Shown here: piece after piece, positions 1 to 10,727 of the stretch
Layout of the letters: each line of letters starts with the position of its first letter
Numbering within the stretch: the first letter of the stretch is position 1
Source: Brevundimonas sp.
GTDB lineage: Bacteria; Pseudomonadota; Alphaproteobacteria; Caulobacterales; Caulobacteraceae
Assembly (NCBI RefSeq): GCF_030682035.1
Contig: NZ_JAUXQZ010000047.1
Span: 1-64,000 of the forward strand
DNA: 64,000 nucleotides
Direction of reading: 5' to 3'
The notes under the pieces: generated by a model
The model's input: the letters and a program-made list of their open reading frames with translations, nothing else
Database searches by the model: none
What the model was told of the DNA's origin: nothing
Program-made: the position numbers and the translations under genes

Positions 1-458
1 TGTTCGCCTCGGCCCCTTCCCATCGCTGGAATGAAGGCCGCGTCCTCGACCGCTATGAGTTGCTCTACGAGGCCGGACTGGTCGCGGAGGCCGCTCGCGA
101 CCAGGACCGACCGCCGCTCCGAACGGCACCCGGCCGCGCCATGGCCTCGGACCACCGCCGCATCCTTGCCACCGGCCTCGGCCGGTTGCGCAGCAAGCTG
201 AAATATCGCCCGGTACTCTTCGACCTGATGCCCGCGACCTTCACCCTGTCCGACCTCCAGATCGCCGCCGAGGCCGTGACGGGCCTGTCGCTGCACAAAC
301 AGAATTTCCGCCGCGGCGTCGAACGCACCGGCCTGGTCGAGCCGACGGGCCGTCTCTCCGCCGCCACCGGTGGCCGCCCTGCCGAGCTTTTCCGCGTCAT
401 CGACGGCGACCTGGCGACCGGCGAGGCCCTTGGACTTCCCCTGCCCGCGCAGCGTTGA
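1..458 (+). CDS. NrtR-like NUDIX-domain transcriptional regulator, 3' part only
   Basis: The open frame enters from the left edge (first full codon at base 3) and stops at 458, leaving about 151 residues. The first residues ([19 protein letters not shown]) resemble the end of a NUDIX domain in NrtR-type regulators. The rest looks like their C-terminal winged helix: [16 protein letters not shown], then [20 protein letters not shown], then a GRPAELFR end. Proteins of this type usually repress NAD-biosynthesis or sugar-use genes and sense ADP-ribose-like ligands; that is family knowledge. The start and the NUDIX box lie outside the window, so catalytic competence cannot be judged. Confidence 0.75.
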   Translation, partial: FASAPSHRWNEGRVLDRYELLYEAGLVAEAARDQDRPPLRTAPGRAMASDHRRILATGLGRLRSKLKYRPVLFDLMPATFTLSDLQIAAEAVTGLSLHKQNFRRGVERTGLVEPTGRLSAATGGRPAELFRVIDGDLATGEALGLPLPAQR

Positions 459-543
459 AGCGATTTCTGGACAGGCCGCTTGCGGCGCAGGCCGTCGCCC
501 ATTAGAGAAGCCGCTCGCTCGACCAAGCGTCCTACGGCACCGC

Positions 544-633
<90 letters not shown>

Positions 634-675
634 TCGTCCTGCTGGGCAAGTACGGCCCGGCAAGCTCGTCTTTCC

Positions 676-2118
676 TCAGCCGGCAGAATAACTCGTCTTC
701 GTCTGGGTGAAGAATTCCACCGCCGCGAATCCCTGCTCGCGGGCGCCGTAGCTGGACGATTTCGATCCGCCGAACGGGACATGATAGTCGACGCCGGCGG
801 TCGGCAGATTGACCATGGTCATCCCCGCCCTGGCGCGACGCTGGAAATCGCGGGCGTATTTCAGCGAACTGGTGACGATGCCCGCCGACAGGCCGAACTC
901 GACGCCGTTGGCGATCTCCAGGGCCTGTTCGTAGTCCTTGACGCGGATGGTCGAGGCGACGGGGCCGAACACTTCCTCATTGTTGATCCGCATTCCGGCG
1001 TTGGTGTCGGCGATCAGGGTCGGCTGGACGTACCAGCCCGGCTTCTCCATTTGCAATCTCTCGCCACCGGTGACCACCCGACCGCCCTCGCCCCGCGCCA
1101 CCTCGATGTAGCGGTAGGAGGTCTCCATCTGATCCTCGGACACGGCGGGCCCCATCTGGGTGTCCGGGTCCAGCGCATCGCCGACACGCAGCGCGGCGAC
1201 GCGTTCGGCCAGAACCGCGACGAAGCGGTCGTGGATCCCGTCCTGCACGATCAGCCGGCTGGAGGCCGTGCAGCGTTGGCCGGTGGCGAAGAAAGAGCCG
1301 TCGAGAGCAATCTGGACCGCCCGGTCAAGATCGGCGTCGTCGAGCACGATCAGGGGATTCTTGCCGCCCATCTCCAGCTGGACCCGGGCCTGACGCCGCA
1401 CGGCGCCCGCCGCCACGCCCGCGCCGACGCCTTGCGAACCCGTGAAGCTCAGGCCGTCCACGTCGGGATGGTCGACAATCGCCTGTCCCACCCGACCGCG
1501 CCCGATGACGAGGTTCAGCACGCCCTTGGGCAGGCCCGCCTCATGCAGGATGGCGACCAGCGCCTCGGCCGTCGCGGGCGTCGGGCCGGCGGGTTTCATC
1601 ACCACCGTATTGCCGAACGCAAGGGCCGGGGCGGCCTTCCAGGCCGGAATGGCGATGGGGAAATTCCACGGCGTGATCAGGCCATAGACGCCGACCGCCT
1701 GACGATAGGTCTGGATCTCCACGCCAGGCCGGACCGAGGCGAGGTTCTGGCCGTGAACCCTCAGGGCCTCGCCCGCGAAATATTTCAGCACCCGCCCGGC
1801 GCGGACGGTCTCGCCTATCCCCTCGGCCAGGGTCTTGCCCTCTTCGCGCGACAGCAGCCGGCCCAGCGCCTCGCGCCGCTCCATCACCAGTGTTCCGGCG
1901 CGATCGAGAATGTCCGAGCGCAGTTCGGGCGAGGCCTCGGACCACGCCGGGAAGGCCGCCTTGGCCGCCGCCACCGCCGCATTGACCTCAGCCTCGCCGC
2001 CGTCAGGGGTGCGGGCGACCACCTCGCGGGTATCCGATGGATTGAGGCTCTCGCCCGGACGCTCGGCCGCGACCGCTTCACCGTTGATCCAGTGGTTCAG
2101 TGCGATCGTGTCGGTCAT
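676..2118 (-). CDS. NAD(P)+-dependent aldehyde dehydrogenase, 2-oxoglutarate-semialdehyde dehydrogenase-like
   Basis: 480 residues, normal for the ALDH superfamily. The motif TPWNFP is near 149-154, the general base is Glu249 in LEMGGKNP, and the nucleophile is Cys283 in GQRCTASSR. The end ([17 protein letters not shown] ... FFTQTKTSY) is the pattern I associate with 2-oxoglutarate (alpha-ketoglutaric) semialdehyde dehydrogenases, which finish pentose, hydroxyproline or glucarate breakdown; that substrate is inferred. The ATG at 2118 is 102 bp from the divergent 5-oxoprolinase start, so the two probably share a control region. Both products would enter glutamate/2-oxoglutarate metabolism. Confidence 0.85.
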   Translation of the reverse strand: MTDTIALNHWINGEAVAAERPGESLNPSDTREVVARTPDGGEAEVNAAVAAAKAAFPAWSEASPELRSDILDRAGTLVMERREALGRLLSREEGKTLAEGIGETVRAGRVLKYFAGEALRVHGQNLASVRPGVEIQTYRQAVGVYGLITPWNFPIAIPAWKAAPALAFGNTVVMKPAGPTPATAEALVAILHEAGLPKGVLNLVIGRGRVGQAIVDHPDVDGLSFTGSQGVGAGVAAGAVRRQARVQLEMGGKNPLIVLDDADLDRAVQIALDGSFFATGQRCTASSRLIVQDGIHDRFVAVLAERVAALRVGDALDPDTQMGPAVSEDQMETSYRYIEVARGEGGRVVTGGERLQMEKPGWYVQPTLIADTNAGMRINNEEVFGPVASTIRVKDYEQALEIANGVEFGLSAGIVTSSLKYARDFQRRARAGMTMVNLPTAGVDYHVPFGGSKSSSYGAREQGFAAVEFFTQTKTSYSAG

Positions 2119-2220
2119 TGTGCGTCCCCGGTCTGGTACGGTCGATCTAGCAACCGAAGACGCCTCGCGACAGGCCTCAGGTCCAACAGAGGCGGCGAAG
2201 TCTGCGATAAGCAGACGGGA
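2119..2220. promoter_or_regulatory. Divergent control region between aldehyde dehydrogenase and 5-oxoprolinase
   Basis: This 102-bp non-coding gap must hold the promoters of both divergent genes. It contains no strong palindrome and no clear consensus hexamers that I could recognise. It is listed because shared control is likely from gene order alone. Confidence 0.4.
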
Positions 2221-5200
2221 ATGAGCGAGTCGGAGCGGATCATGAGTGGCGCACAGACCGGAACGGCGGCGGGCTGGCGCTTCTGGATCGACCGGGGCGG
2301 CACCTTCACCGACATCGTCGCCCGCGCGCCGGACGGGTCTCTGCAGACCCGCAAGCTGCTGTCAGACAATCCGGAACAGTATGCCGACGCAGCGGTCGAA
2401 GGCGTTCGGCGAGTTCTGGACGTCCGAGGCGGCCCCCTCCCCATCGGGCTGGTCGCCGAAGTCCGCATGGGCACAACCGTGGCGACCAACGCCCTGCTGG
2501 AACGCAAGGGCGAGCCGGTAGCCTTGGCCATCACCCGCGGCTTCGGCGACGCCCTGCGCATCGGCTGGCAGAGCCGGCCCGACCTCTTCGCCCGCCATAT
2601 CGTGCTGAACGACCAGCTCTATGACCGGGTCATCGAGATCGACGAACGGGTGCGGGCTGATGGCGGCGTCGACCGGACGCTGAATGAGCGCAAGGCGCGG
2701 TCGGATCTGACAGCGGCTCGCGCGGCCGGGTTCCGGGCCGTCGCCATCGTGCTGGTGCACGGCTGGCGCTTCAGCGACCACGAGCGGCGGCTGGCGGAGA
2801 TCGCCCGCGAGATCGGCTTCGAGCAGATCTCGGTCAGCCACGAGGTGGGGGCGTTGATCAAGCTGATCGGGCGCGGCGACACCACGGTGGCGGACGCCTA
2901 TCTGTCGCCGATCCTCAGGGCCTATGTGGACCGCGTCAGCGCCGATCTCGGTTCCTCAACCCGGCTGCTATTCATGCAGTCCAGCGGCGGACTGACGGCG
3001 GCCGAGGCTTTTCGCGGCAAGGACGCCATCCTCTCCGGACCGGCGGGCGGGGTGGTCGGCATGGCCGAGACCGCGCGGGCGGCGGCCTTCGACCGGGTCA
3101 TCGGCTTCGACATGGGCGGCACCTCGACCGACGTTTCGCATTTCGCCGGCGACTATGAGCGGACCTCCGACGCCGTGGTGGCCGGGGTGCGACTGCGCGC
3201 GCCTATGCTCAGTATCCATACGGTGGCGGCCGGCGGCGGCTCGATCTGCCGGTTCGACGGATCGCGACTGAGGGTCGGGCCGCAGTCGGCGGGCGCCGTG
3301 CCCGGACCGGCGGCCTACCGCCGCGGCGGGCCGCTGACGGTCACCGACTGCAATGTCATGCTGGGCAAGCTGCGGCCCGACCAGTTCCCGGCGGTGTTCG
3401 GCCTCGACGGCGACGAGCCGCTCGACGCAGAGGCGGTGCGCGGCCGGTTCGAAGCGCTGGCTGCCGAGGTCACGCGCGCCACCGGCCGGACTGCCACGCC
3501 CGAGACCCTCGCCGAGGGCTTCATCACCATTGCGGTGCAGAACATGGCCGAGGCGATCAAGTCGGTCTCAATCCAGCGGGGCTATGACGTCACCCGCTAT
3601 GTGCTCAACTGTTTCGGCGGGGCCGGCGGACAGCACGCCTGCCTCGTCGCCGACGCCCTCGGCATGACCCGCGTCATGCTGCATCCATTCGCAGGCGTCC
3701 TGTCAGCCTTCGGCATGGGTCTGGCCGAGGTCCGCGCCATCCGCCAGACCACCGTGGCGGCCCCGCTGGAGGCGGTCGGCGACACGGCCCTCGTCGCCCT
3801 GGTCGCCGATCTCGAGGCCCGGGCGCGCGGCGACCTGACGGCCCAGGGCTTCCCCGACTCCGCCCAGACCGCCCTGGTCCGTGCCGAGATCAAATTCGCC
3901 GGGTCGGACACGCCGCTTTCCGTGCCCTTTGACTCCGCAGACCGGATGCGCGCCGCCTTCGAGGCCCTGCACCGGCTGCGCTTCGGGTTCTTCGCCGAGG
4001 ACAGGGCCCTGATGGTCGAAACGCTGGAGGTCGAGGCGGTCGCCGCCTCGGGCCAGACCCCGGCGACGGTCGTCGGCGGCCCATCGGGTCGGGTCCCGAC
4101 CGCCGTCACGCGAGTCCCGGTACGCATGGCGGGCGCAGGCCATGATGCGCCCGTCTATCGCCGCAGCGACTTCGGACCCGAGGCCGCCGTCGATGGGCCA
4201 GCCATCATTCTGGAGGACACCGGCACCACCGTCGTCGAGCCGGGCTGGCGCGCCTCGGCTGACGCCGCCCTGAACCTGATCCTGGAGCGCACCACCCCCC
4301 TGCCCGCCCGGACCGCGATCGGAACGGACGACGATCCGATCATGCTCGAGGTTTTCAACAGCCGCTTCATGGCCTGCGCCGAACAGATGGGCGAGGCGCT
4401 GCGGGCCACGGCCTATTCGGTCAACATCAAGGAGCGGCTGGACTTCTCTTGCGCCATCTTCGACGCGACCGGCGCCCTGATCGCCAACGCCCCGCATATC
4501 CCCGTCCACCTCGGCTCGATGGGCGAGAGCATCCGCACCGTCATCGGCTCACGCGGCAGCGGCGCGGACGGCCGGGGCATGATCCGTGGCGACGTCTATA
4601 TGCTGAACGCGCCCTACAATGGCGGCACCCACCTGCCCGACATCACCGTCATCATGCCGGTCTTCCTCGAAGACGACGAAACCCCCGGCTTCTTCGTCGC
4701 GGCGCGGGGCCACCACGCCGACGTTGGCGGGATCACCCCGGGATCAATGCCGCCCTCGTCGCGATCGGTCGAGGAGGAGGGCGTCCTGATCGATGACTTC
4801 CTGCTGATCGACGCGGGCCGGCTGAGGGATGCCGAAACCCGCGCCCTGTTCGCCTCTGGCCGGTATCCGTCGCGCAATGTCGATCAGAACATGGCCGACC
4901 TGAAGGCCCAGGTCGCCTCCTGCGCCCGCGGCGGCGGCGAACTGACACGCATGGTCGCCGAGTTCGGACGGCCGGTGGTCGCCGCCTATATGGGCCACGT
5001 CCAGGACAATGCCGAAGAAGCCGTGCGGCGGGCCATCGCGGCGCTGAAGCCGGGCTCGTTCGCGCTGGAGATGGACGACGGGGCGGTCATCCGTGTGCGG
5101 ATCGACGTAGACCCGGCCGCCCGCAGCGCTGTGGTCGACTTCACCGGGACCAGCGGCCAGCGGCTCAACAACTTCAACGCCCCGCTGTCGATCACGCGGG

Positions 5201-5883
5201 CAGCAACCCTTTATGTCTTCCGCACGCTTGTGGACGACGCCATTCCGCTGAACGAGGGCTGTCTGAAGCCGATCCGGCTGATCGTGCCCGAACACTCGAT
5301 GCTCAACCCCCGCTATCCCGCCGCGGTGGTGGCGGGCAATGTCGAGACCAGCCAGGCGGTGGTCGATTGCCTCTACGGAGCCCTTGGCGTGCTGGCCGCC
5401 AGCCAGGGAACCATGAACAATTTCACCTTCGGCGACGACGCCCGCCAGTACTATGAAACCATCGCCGGCGGCTCCGGCGCGGGACCCGGCTTCGGCGGCG
5501 CCTCTGCGGTTCAGACACACATGACCAACAGCCGGCTGACCGACCCGGAGGTCCTGGAGACCCGCTTTCCCGTCCTGCTGGAGGAATTCTCCATCCGCCG
5601 GGGCTCGGGCGGCGACGGCGCGAACCGGGGCGGAGACGGCGCCGTCCGGCGGGTGCGCTTTCTTGAACCCTTGACCGCGGCCATCCTGTCCAATCACAGG
5701 CGCACAGCGCCTTTCGGGGCGGCAGGCGGCAACGACGGGGCGATCGGCGTGAACCGGGTCGAACGGGCCGATGGCTCGGTCGAACAGTTGGGCGCAACGG
5801 CCGAGGTCGGTATGGCCGCGGGCGATGTCTTCGTCATCGAAACCCCCGGCGGCGGCGGCTTCGGCGCCAAAAAGGCTTCCTGA
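2221..5883 (+). CDS. 5-oxoprolinase / hydantoinase family protein, HyuA-HyuB fusion
   Basis: 1220 residues, close to the size of fused ATP-dependent 5-oxoprolinases, which hydrolyse 5-oxo-L-proline to glutamate. The N-terminal HyuA half (about 1-690) carries the actin-fold phosphate motif [13 protein letters not shown] near residue 20 and [12 protein letters not shown] near 300. The HyuB half starts near residue 705 ([21 protein letters not shown]) and ends in the glycine-rich TPGGGGFG typical of the family. The frame stays open far upstream to 370, but that part is antisense to the aldehyde dehydrogenase. I place the start at ATG 2221; ATG 2242, preceded by GGAGCGG, is a good alternative. 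The family also contains hydantoinases and acetone carboxylases, so the substrate rests on the neighbouring DUF969/DUF979 genes. Confidence 0.87.
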   Translation: MSESERIMSGAQTGTAAGWRFWIDRGGTFTDIVARAPDGSLQTRKLLSDNPEQYADAAVEGVRRVLDVRGGPLPIGLVAEVRMGTTVATNALLERKGEPVALAITRGFGDALRIGWQSRPDLFARHIVLNDQLYDRVIEIDERVRADGGVDRTLNERKARSDLTAARAAGFRAVAIVLVHGWRFSDHERRLAEIAREIGFEQISVSHEVGALIKLIGRGDTTVADAYLSPILRAYVDRVSADLGSSTRLLFMQSSGGLTAAEAFRGKDAILSGPAGGVVGMAETARAAAFDRVIGFDMGGTSTDVSHFAGDYERTSDAVVAGVRLRAPMLSIHTVAAGGGSICRFDGSRLRVGPQSAGAVPGPAAYRRGGPLTVTDCNVMLGKLRPDQFPAVFGLDGDEPLDAEAVRGRFEALAAEVTRATGRTATPETLAEGFITIAVQNMAEAIKSVSIQRGYDVTRYVLNCFGGAGGQHACLVADALGMTRVMLHPFAGVLSAFGMGLAEVRAIRQTTVAAPLEAVGDTALVALVADLEARARGDLTAQGFPDSAQTALVRAEIKFAGSDTPLSVPFDSADRMRAAFEALHRLRFGFFAEDRALMVETLEVEAVAASGQTPATVVGGPSGRVPTAVTRVPVRMAGAGHDAPVYRRSDFGPEAAVDGPAIILEDTGTTVVEPGWRASADAALNLILERTTPLPARTAIGTDDDPIMLEVFNSRFMACAEQMGEALRATAYSVNIKERLDFSCAIFDATGALIANAPHIPVHLGSMGESIRTVIGSRGSGADGRGMIRGDVYMLNAPYNGGTHLPDITVIMPVFLEDDETPGFFVAARGHHADVGGITPGSMPPSSRSVEEEGVLIDDFLLIDAGRLRDAETRALFASGRYPSRNVDQNMADLKAQVASCARGGGELTRMVAEFGRPVVAAYMGHVQDNAEEAVRRAIAALKPGSFALEMDDGAVIRVRIDVDPAARSAVVDFTGTSGQRLNNFNAPLSITRAATLYVFRTLVDDAIPLNEGCLKPIRLIVPEHSMLNPRYPAAVVAGNVETSQAVVDCLYGALGVLAASQGTMNNFTFGDDARQYYETIAGGSGAGPGFGGASAVQTHMTNSRLTDPEVLETRFPVLLEEFSIRRGSGGDGANRGGDGAVRRVRFLEPLTAAILSNHRRTAPFGAAGGNDGAIGVNRVERADGSVEQLGATAEVGMAAGDVFVIETPGGGGFGAKKAS

Positions 5884-5925
5884 ACCGGCCGTTCGGGGCA
5901 ACCATCCGTGCAAGGGGAGAATCCG

Positions 5926-6651
5926 ATGCTGGTGCTTCTGGGAATAGCGGTCGTGGTCGGGGGCTTCGTCGCCCGGATCAATCCGCTGCTGGTCATACTG
6001 ATTGCCGCCATCGTCACCGGGGTGACGGCCGCGGTGGCGCCCGGCGTCGACCTCCGGGCGCTGGCGAAGGCCGGGGTCGATACGCTGGCGGCCTTCGGGG
6101 AGGCCTTCAACGACAACCGCTATTTCCACATCACATGGCTGATCCTGCCGGTCATTGGCCTGCTCGAGCGGGCCGGCCTGCAGGAGCGGGCGCGGATGCT
6201 GGTCGCCAAGGTCAAGGCGGCCACCGCCGGGCGGCTGCTGCTTACCTATCTGCTGGTGCGCCAGGCGACTTCGGCGCTGGGCCTGACCTCTCTGGGCGGA
6301 CATCCGCAGATGGTCCGGCCGCTGGTCGCGCCGATGGCCGAAGGCGCAGCGGAGATCCAGGCGGGCGGCGACCTGCCCGACAAGGTCCGCTTCCGCATCC
6401 GCGGCATGGCCGCCGCCACCGACAACATCGGCCTGTTCTTCGGCGAGGACATCTTCATCGCCATCGGCTCGATCGTCCTGATGGTCGGCTTCCTCGAACA
6501 GGCGGGGATCATCGTCGAGCCGCTGCAGATGTCGGTCTGGGCCATTCCAACGGCCATCGCGGCCTTCGCCGTCCACGGGGTCCGGCTGCTGCTGTTCGAC
6601 CGCGAGATAAGCCGCGACCTCGCCGCGCGTGACGCGGAGGCGGGCCAATGA
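5926..6651 (+). CDS. DUF969 family membrane protein, putative transporter subunit
   Basis: 241 residues, very hydrophobic, with likely membrane segments near 1-15, 18-40, 65-85 and 180-220. The sequence AFNDNRYFHITWLILPVIGLLERAGLQERA is characteristic of DUF969. ATG 5926 is preceded by AAGGGGAG at a good distance, which is better than the GTG at 5908. From memory, DUF969 and DUF979 proteins occur as pairs next to pyroglutamyl-peptidase or 5-oxoprolinase genes in other bacteria and are thought to carry 5-oxoproline; this is not shown here. It lies 42 bp downstream of the 5-oxoprolinase, in one operon. Confidence 0.85.
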   Translation: MLVLLGIAVVVGGFVARINPLLVILIAAIVTGVTAAVAPGVDLRALAKAGVDTLAAFGEAFNDNRYFHITWLILPVIGLLERAGLQERARMLVAKVKAATAGRLLLTYLLVRQATSALGLTSLGGHPQMVRPLVAPMAEGAAEIQAGGDLPDKVRFRIRGMAAATDNIGLFFGEDIFIAIGSIVLMVGFLEQAGIIVEPLQMSVWAIPTAIAAFAVHGVRLLLFDREISRDLAARDAEAGQ

Positions 6652-7613
6652 TCACACTTGAGCACGCCTATATCCTCGTCGGGCTGATGTTCCTGGCCTT
6701 CGCCATCCTGACCCTGCGCGACGCTGAACACCCGACCCGTATCCGCAGCGCCGTCTTCTGGGGCCTGATCGCCGTCTCGATGTTGTTCGGCTCGTGGCTG
6801 GGCGGTCTCGGCAATGGTCTACTGGTGCTGGCGCTCGTCGCCGTCGGCGGGTTGAAGAAGCTGGGGGTCGGTCATCCGTCCGGGACCACGCTGGAGGAAC
6901 GGCGCGAGAGCGCGGCCCGCCGGCGCGACGCCCTGTTCATTCCGGCCCTGATCGTGCCCCTGATCGCCGTCGGCGGCACGCTGGCGGCCAAGCACACCAG
7001 CTTCGGCGCCTGGCTGATCTCCCCGACCCAGACCACCTTGATCGCCCTCGGCCTCGGCTGTGTCGTCGCCCTCGCCGTCGCCATGGTCTGGCTGCGTCCG
7101 CCAGTCATGGCCCCGGTACAGGAAGGGCGGCGGTTGATGGATTCGATCGGCTGGGCGGCCCTGCTGCCGCAGATGCTGGCCTCGCTGGGCGCCGTCTTTC
7201 TCGCCGCGGATGTCGGCGGCGTGGTCGGAGAACTCGTCACCCAAGCTGTGCCGATGAGTTCGCCGCTCCTGGCCGTGGCGGCCTACTGTCTGGGCATGGC
7301 CCTGTTCACCATCATCATGGGCAACGCCTTCGCCGCCTTCCCCGTGATGACCGCCGCCATTGGCCTGCCCTTCGTGGTCGGCCAGTTCGGGGGTGATCCC
7401 GCCATCGTCTGCGCCATCGGCATGCTGGCCGGCTTCTGCGGCACGCTGATGACGCCGATGGCGGCCAATTTCAACGTGGTGCCGGCCAATCTTCTGGAAC
7501 TTCCGGATCGCAACCTGCCCCTGAACGGCGTCATTCGCGCCCAGCTCCCCACGGCCCTGATCCTGCTCGGCGTCAATATGGCGCTGATGTACTTCCTGGC
7601 CTTCCGGTTCTGA
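6648..7613 (+). CDS. DUF979 family membrane protein, putative transporter subunit
   Basis: 321 residues with about eight predicted hydrophobic segments, the partner family of DUF969. Its ATG overlaps the TGA of the DUF969 gene (ATGA), a sign of translational coupling. The segments GLGNGLLVLALVAVGGLKKLGVG and MGNAFAAFPVMTAAIGLPF are glycine/alanine-rich membrane helices typical of the family. With DUF969 it probably forms a two-part permease; the substrate 5-oxoproline is inferred from the upstream enzyme. Confidence 0.85.
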   Translation: MITLEHAYILVGLMFLAFAILTLRDAEHPTRIRSAVFWGLIAVSMLFGSWLGGLGNGLLVLALVAVGGLKKLGVGHPSGTTLEERRESAARRRDALFIPALIVPLIAVGGTLAAKHTSFGAWLISPTQTTLIALGLGCVVALAVAMVWLRPPVMAPVQEGRRLMDSIGWAALLPQMLASLGAVFLAADVGGVVGELVTQAVPMSSPLLAVAAYCLGMALFTIIMGNAFAAFPVMTAAIGLPFVVGQFGGDPAIVCAIGMLAGFCGTLMTPMAANFNVVPANLLELPDRNLPLNGVIRAQLPTALILLGVNMALMYFLAFRF

Positions 7614-7615
7614 GT

Positions 7616-8647
7616 ATGACCCACCGCCTGGACGCCGCCACCGCCTCTCGCTTCGCCGCCGCCGCCCTCGGCCATGTGACCCGCGAATATCCGAACAAGA
7701 TGGACCACGTCCTCGCAGGGCCAGCGGATGTCCAGGGCCCGCGCGCCCTGCACCCGATCTTCTTCGGCAGCTTCGACTGGCATTCATGCGTGCACGGCTG
7801 GTGGACGCTGTTCACCCTCCTGCGGCTTTATCCGGACATGCCCGAGGCCGGGCGCATCCGGACGCTTGCGGACGAGATGTTCACGCCGCAGAACGTCACT
7901 GCCGAAACCGTCTATCTGGACCGCCCCGGCAGCAGGGGCTTCGAGCGGCCCTACGGCTGGGCATGGCTGTTGATGCTGGCGGCGGAGCTGGAGCGGCACG
8001 GCGACGGCCACGCCGGGACCTTGCGCCCCCTGACGCTGGCCTTCGCCAAACGGTTCACCGACTTCCTGCCGCTGGCGGATTATCCGGTCCGGGTCGGCAC
8101 CCACTACAACACCGCATTCGCCCTGAGGCTGGCGCTCGACTACGCCGAGGCTGTGGGAGACGCCGACCTCGCGGCCCTGTGCCGGGACCGCGCACTGTGC
8201 TGGCATTCGACCGATCGCGACTGTCAGGCTTGGGAACCGTCGCAGGATGAGTTCCTGTCGCCGGCCCTGATGGAGGCCGTGCTGATGCGGCGGGTGATGG
8301 CTCCGTCAGCGTTCGCCGAATGGTTCGACGCATTCCTGCCACGCCTCGAACGACCCGAACCCGCGACCCTGTTCCTGCCGGTCGACGTCAGCGACCGGTC
8401 CGACGGCAAGATCGCGCATCTGGACGGGCTGAACCTGAGCCGGGCCTGGTGTTGGCGGGAAATCGCTTCAGCGCTGGCCGCCGACGATCCTGGACAGACC
8501 ATCGCCCTCCAGGCGGCGGAGCGTCACCTCGACGCCGCCCTGCCCCACGTCACTGGCGACTATATGGGCGAGCACTGGCTGGCCAGTTTCGCCCTGTTGG
8601 CCCTGCTCGCGGCGAATGACCGTGTCCAGACCACGACTTGCGCCTGA
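7616..8647 (+). CDS. DUF2891 family protein
   Basis: 343 residues, soluble, no signal peptide. Sequence such as HPIFFGSFDWHSCVHGWW, FERPYGWAWLLMLAAEL and VGTHYNTAFALRLALDYA marks DUF2891. The conserved Trp/His-rich stretches and alternating helices suggest an alpha/alpha-barrel of the kind found in glycan- or peptide-processing enzymes, but no activity is established to my knowledge. Its ATG follows the DUF979 stop after 2 bp, so it is the last gene of the 5-oxoprolinase operon. It may process the transported compound or its precursor (inference). Confidence 0.85.
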   Translation: MTHRLDAATASRFAAAALGHVTREYPNKMDHVLAGPADVQGPRALHPIFFGSFDWHSCVHGWWTLFTLLRLYPDMPEAGRIRTLADEMFTPQNVTAETVYLDRPGSRGFERPYGWAWLLMLAAELERHGDGHAGTLRPLTLAFAKRFTDFLPLADYPVRVGTHYNTAFALRLALDYAEAVGDADLAALCRDRALCWHSTDRDCQAWEPSQDEFLSPALMEAVLMRRVMAPSAFAEWFDAFLPRLERPEPATLFLPVDVSDRSDGKIAHLDGLNLSRAWCWREIASALAADDPGQTIALQAAERHLDAALPHVTGDYMGEHWLASFALLALLAANDRVQTTTCA

Positions 8648-8686
8648 GGCTCCGCGCCAGCATAAGGGCCGCCCGTCGAGACGGCG

Positions 8687-8762
8687 GCCGGCTTAGCTCA
8701 GTTGGTAGAGCGCCAGTTTTGTAAACTGGATGTCGCGGGTTCGATTCCTGCAGCCGGCACCA
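8687..8762 (+). tRNA. tRNA-Thr (anticodon TGT)
   Basis: 76 bases. The acceptor stem GCCGGCT (8687-8693) pairs with AGCCGGC (8752-8758), then A and an encoded CCA (8760-8762). The anticodon stem CCAGT/ACTGG holds the loop TTTGTAA with anticodon TGT at 8720-8722, decoding ACA/ACG. The D arm AGCTCAGTTGGTAGAGC and the T loop GGTTCGATTCC are canonical. Confidence 0.97.
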
Positions 8763-8851
8763 TCCTGTCTTCGCCCCAAGGGGCTTCGCAGGATAATTCC
8801 GAGCGGATGGGGCGAAGCAGGATGCCCTGCGAAGCTTCAGCGAAGCAGGGC
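8763..8851. repeat. GC-rich inverted repeats downstream of tRNA-Thr and feoB
   Basis: Between the tRNA and the feoB stop, TTCGCCCC (8769-8776) recurs inverted as GGGGCGAA (8809-8816), and GCCCTGC (8824-8830) pairs with GCAGGGC (8845-8851) around an AAGCTT core. The second hairpin sits 5 bp past the feoB stop and could end that transcript, but no T-run follows on either strand. Confidence 0.45.
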
Positions 8852-8855
8852 GCTC

Positions 8856-10727
8856 CTACCCCCCGCCCAGCGCCACCGCGATCCGATAGGTCACGAAGGC
8901 CGCCAGATACGCCAGGCCGAACATGTAGGCGACCATGACCCACATCCATTTCCACGAGTTCAGCTCACGCTTGACCACACCCAGAGTGGCCACGCATTGG
9001 GGGGCAAAGACGTACCAGGCGAGGAAGGCCAAGCCCGTCGCCAGCGACCACTGTGCCGCCAGGGTCGCGCCCAGCAGGCTGGTGGCGCTTTCCGGATCGG
9101 CGACCGCATAGACCGTGCCGAGGGCCGCGACGGCGACCTCGCGGGCGGCCATGCCCGGCACAAGGGCGATGACCATCTGCCAGTTGAAGCCGATGGGGGC
9201 GAAGATCGGCTCCAGCGAATGGCCGATCATACCGGCGAAGCTGTAGTCGATCGCCGGCTGGGTCGCGCCGTCGGGGGGATAGGGGAAGGTCGCCAGCGCC
9301 CAGACGATGACCATCAGCGGCAGGATGATCCGCCCGGCTCGCTCCAGGAAGATGCGGGCCCGGAGCCAGAGATTGAACAACACGCTCTTCAAATCCGGAG
9401 TCTTGTAGGCCGGAAGCTCCATCATGAAGGGCTCGACCGCGCCCCTCCAGAACACCTTGCGGATGACGAAGGACACGGCAAGGGCGCTGATGATGCCGGC
9501 GGCGTAGAGGCCGAACATCACCAGACCCTGCAGGTTGGCGAAGCCCCAGACGGTCTGGTTCGGAATGAAGGCGGCGATGATCAGGGTGTAGACCGGGATG
9601 CGCGCCGAACAGGTCATCAGCGGAGCCACCATGATGGTGGTCAGCCGGTCCCGTTTGCTGTCGATCACCCGCGCCGCCATCACGCCGGGAATGGCGCAGG
9701 CGAAACTGCTGAGCAGGGGAATGAAAGCCCGCCCGTGCAGGCCGGCGCCGCCCATGATCCGGTCCATCAGGAAGGCGGCCCGGGCCATGTAGCCGAAGTC
9801 CTCAAGCATGATGATGAACAGGAACAGGATCAGGATCTGCGGCAGGAAGACCAGCACGCTGCCGACGCCGGAGATCACGCCATCGACGATCAGGCTCTGC
9901 CAGATGCCATTGGGCATGACCGCCGCCACCCAGCCGCCCAGCATGGCCAGGGTCGCTTCGATGCCGTCCATCAGCGGCGTGGCCCAGGTGAAGACGGCCT
10001 GGAACATCACGAACAGCAGCGCTCCCAGGATCAGCAGCCCGGCGACCGGATGCAACAAGACGGAATCGATCCTGCCGGTCAGGGTGTCGGGCCGTTCCGG
10101 CGGATGGACGCAGGCCTTCATGATCCGCTCCGCCTCACGCGCCGCGCCGCGCAGGGCGTCGGCGTCCGGCACCGTCCAGGCGCTTTCCGTCGAGGGCGGC
10201 AGAGCGTTGGCGGCGACTACGATCGCGGCGATCAGCTCGTCGATGCCGCGCTTTCGCGTCGCTGTCGTCGGCATGACCGGCAGTCCCAGCTCGGACGACA
10301 GCCGTTCGAGGTCGATGCGCAGGCCCTGACGCTGGGCGATGTCATACATGTTGAGCGCCAGCACCATCGGCCGCCCCACCGCCTTGAGCTCGAGCACCAG
10401 GCGCAGCACCAGCCGCAGGTTGGTCGCATCGGCCACCGCGACGATCACGTCCGGCGTCTCCTCCCCGGCCAGCCGGCCCAGCACCGCGTCGCGGGTGACC
10501 TCCTCGTCAGGGCTGCGGGCGCGCAGGGAATAGGTGCCGGGCAAGTCCAGCACCGCCATGGTCCACCCGTCCTGCGAGCGGATCAGGCCTTCCTTCCGCT
10601 CCACGGTGACGCCCGCATAGTTGGCGACCTTCTGGTGGGCGCCGGTGAGGGCGTTGAACAGAGCCGTCTTGCCACTGTTCGGATTGCCGACGAGCGCGAC
10701 CCGCGCGCTGCGTACCGCCCTGTCCAT
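8856..10727 (-). CDS. feoB: Ferrous iron transport protein B
   Basis: 623 residues. The N-terminal G domain opens with the P-loop GNPNSGKTALFNALTG and has the switch DLPGTYSLRARSPDEEV and the base-recognition motif ALNMYD. The rest is the polytopic membrane part with two Gate-like repeats (IPGVMAARVIDS, MAAREVAVAALGTVYAV). It imports Fe(II) across the inner membrane. The ATG at 10727 overlaps the TGA of feoA (TGATG); a TTG one codon upstream at 10730 is less likely. The protein lacks the long C-terminal tail of enterobacterial FeoB. Confidence 0.96.
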   Translation of the reverse strand: MDRAVRSARVALVGNPNSGKTALFNALTGAHQKVANYAGVTVERKEGLIRSQDGWTMAVLDLPGTYSLRARSPDEEVTRDAVLGRLAGEETPDVIVAVADATNLRLVLRLVLELKAVGRPMVLALNMYDIAQRQGLRIDLERLSSELGLPVMPTTATRKRGIDELIAAIVVAANALPPSTESAWTVPDADALRGAAREAERIMKACVHPPERPDTLTGRIDSVLLHPVAGLLILGALLFVMFQAVFTWATPLMDGIEATLAMLGGWVAAVMPNGIWQSLIVDGVISGVGSVLVFLPQILILFLFIIMLEDFGYMARAAFLMDRIMGGAGLHGRAFIPLLSSFACAIPGVMAARVIDSKRDRLTTIMVAPLMTCSARIPVYTLIIAAFIPNQTVWGFANLQGLVMFGLYAAGIISALAVSFVIRKVFWRGAVEPFMMELPAYKTPDLKSVLFNLWLRARIFLERAGRIILPLMVIVWALATFPYPPDGATQPAIDYSFAGMIGHSLEPIFAPIGFNWQMVIALVPGMAAREVAVAALGTVYAVADPESATSLLGATLAAQWSLATGLAFLAWYVFAPQCVATLGVVKRELNSWKWMWVMVAYMFGLAYLAAFVTYRIAVALGGG

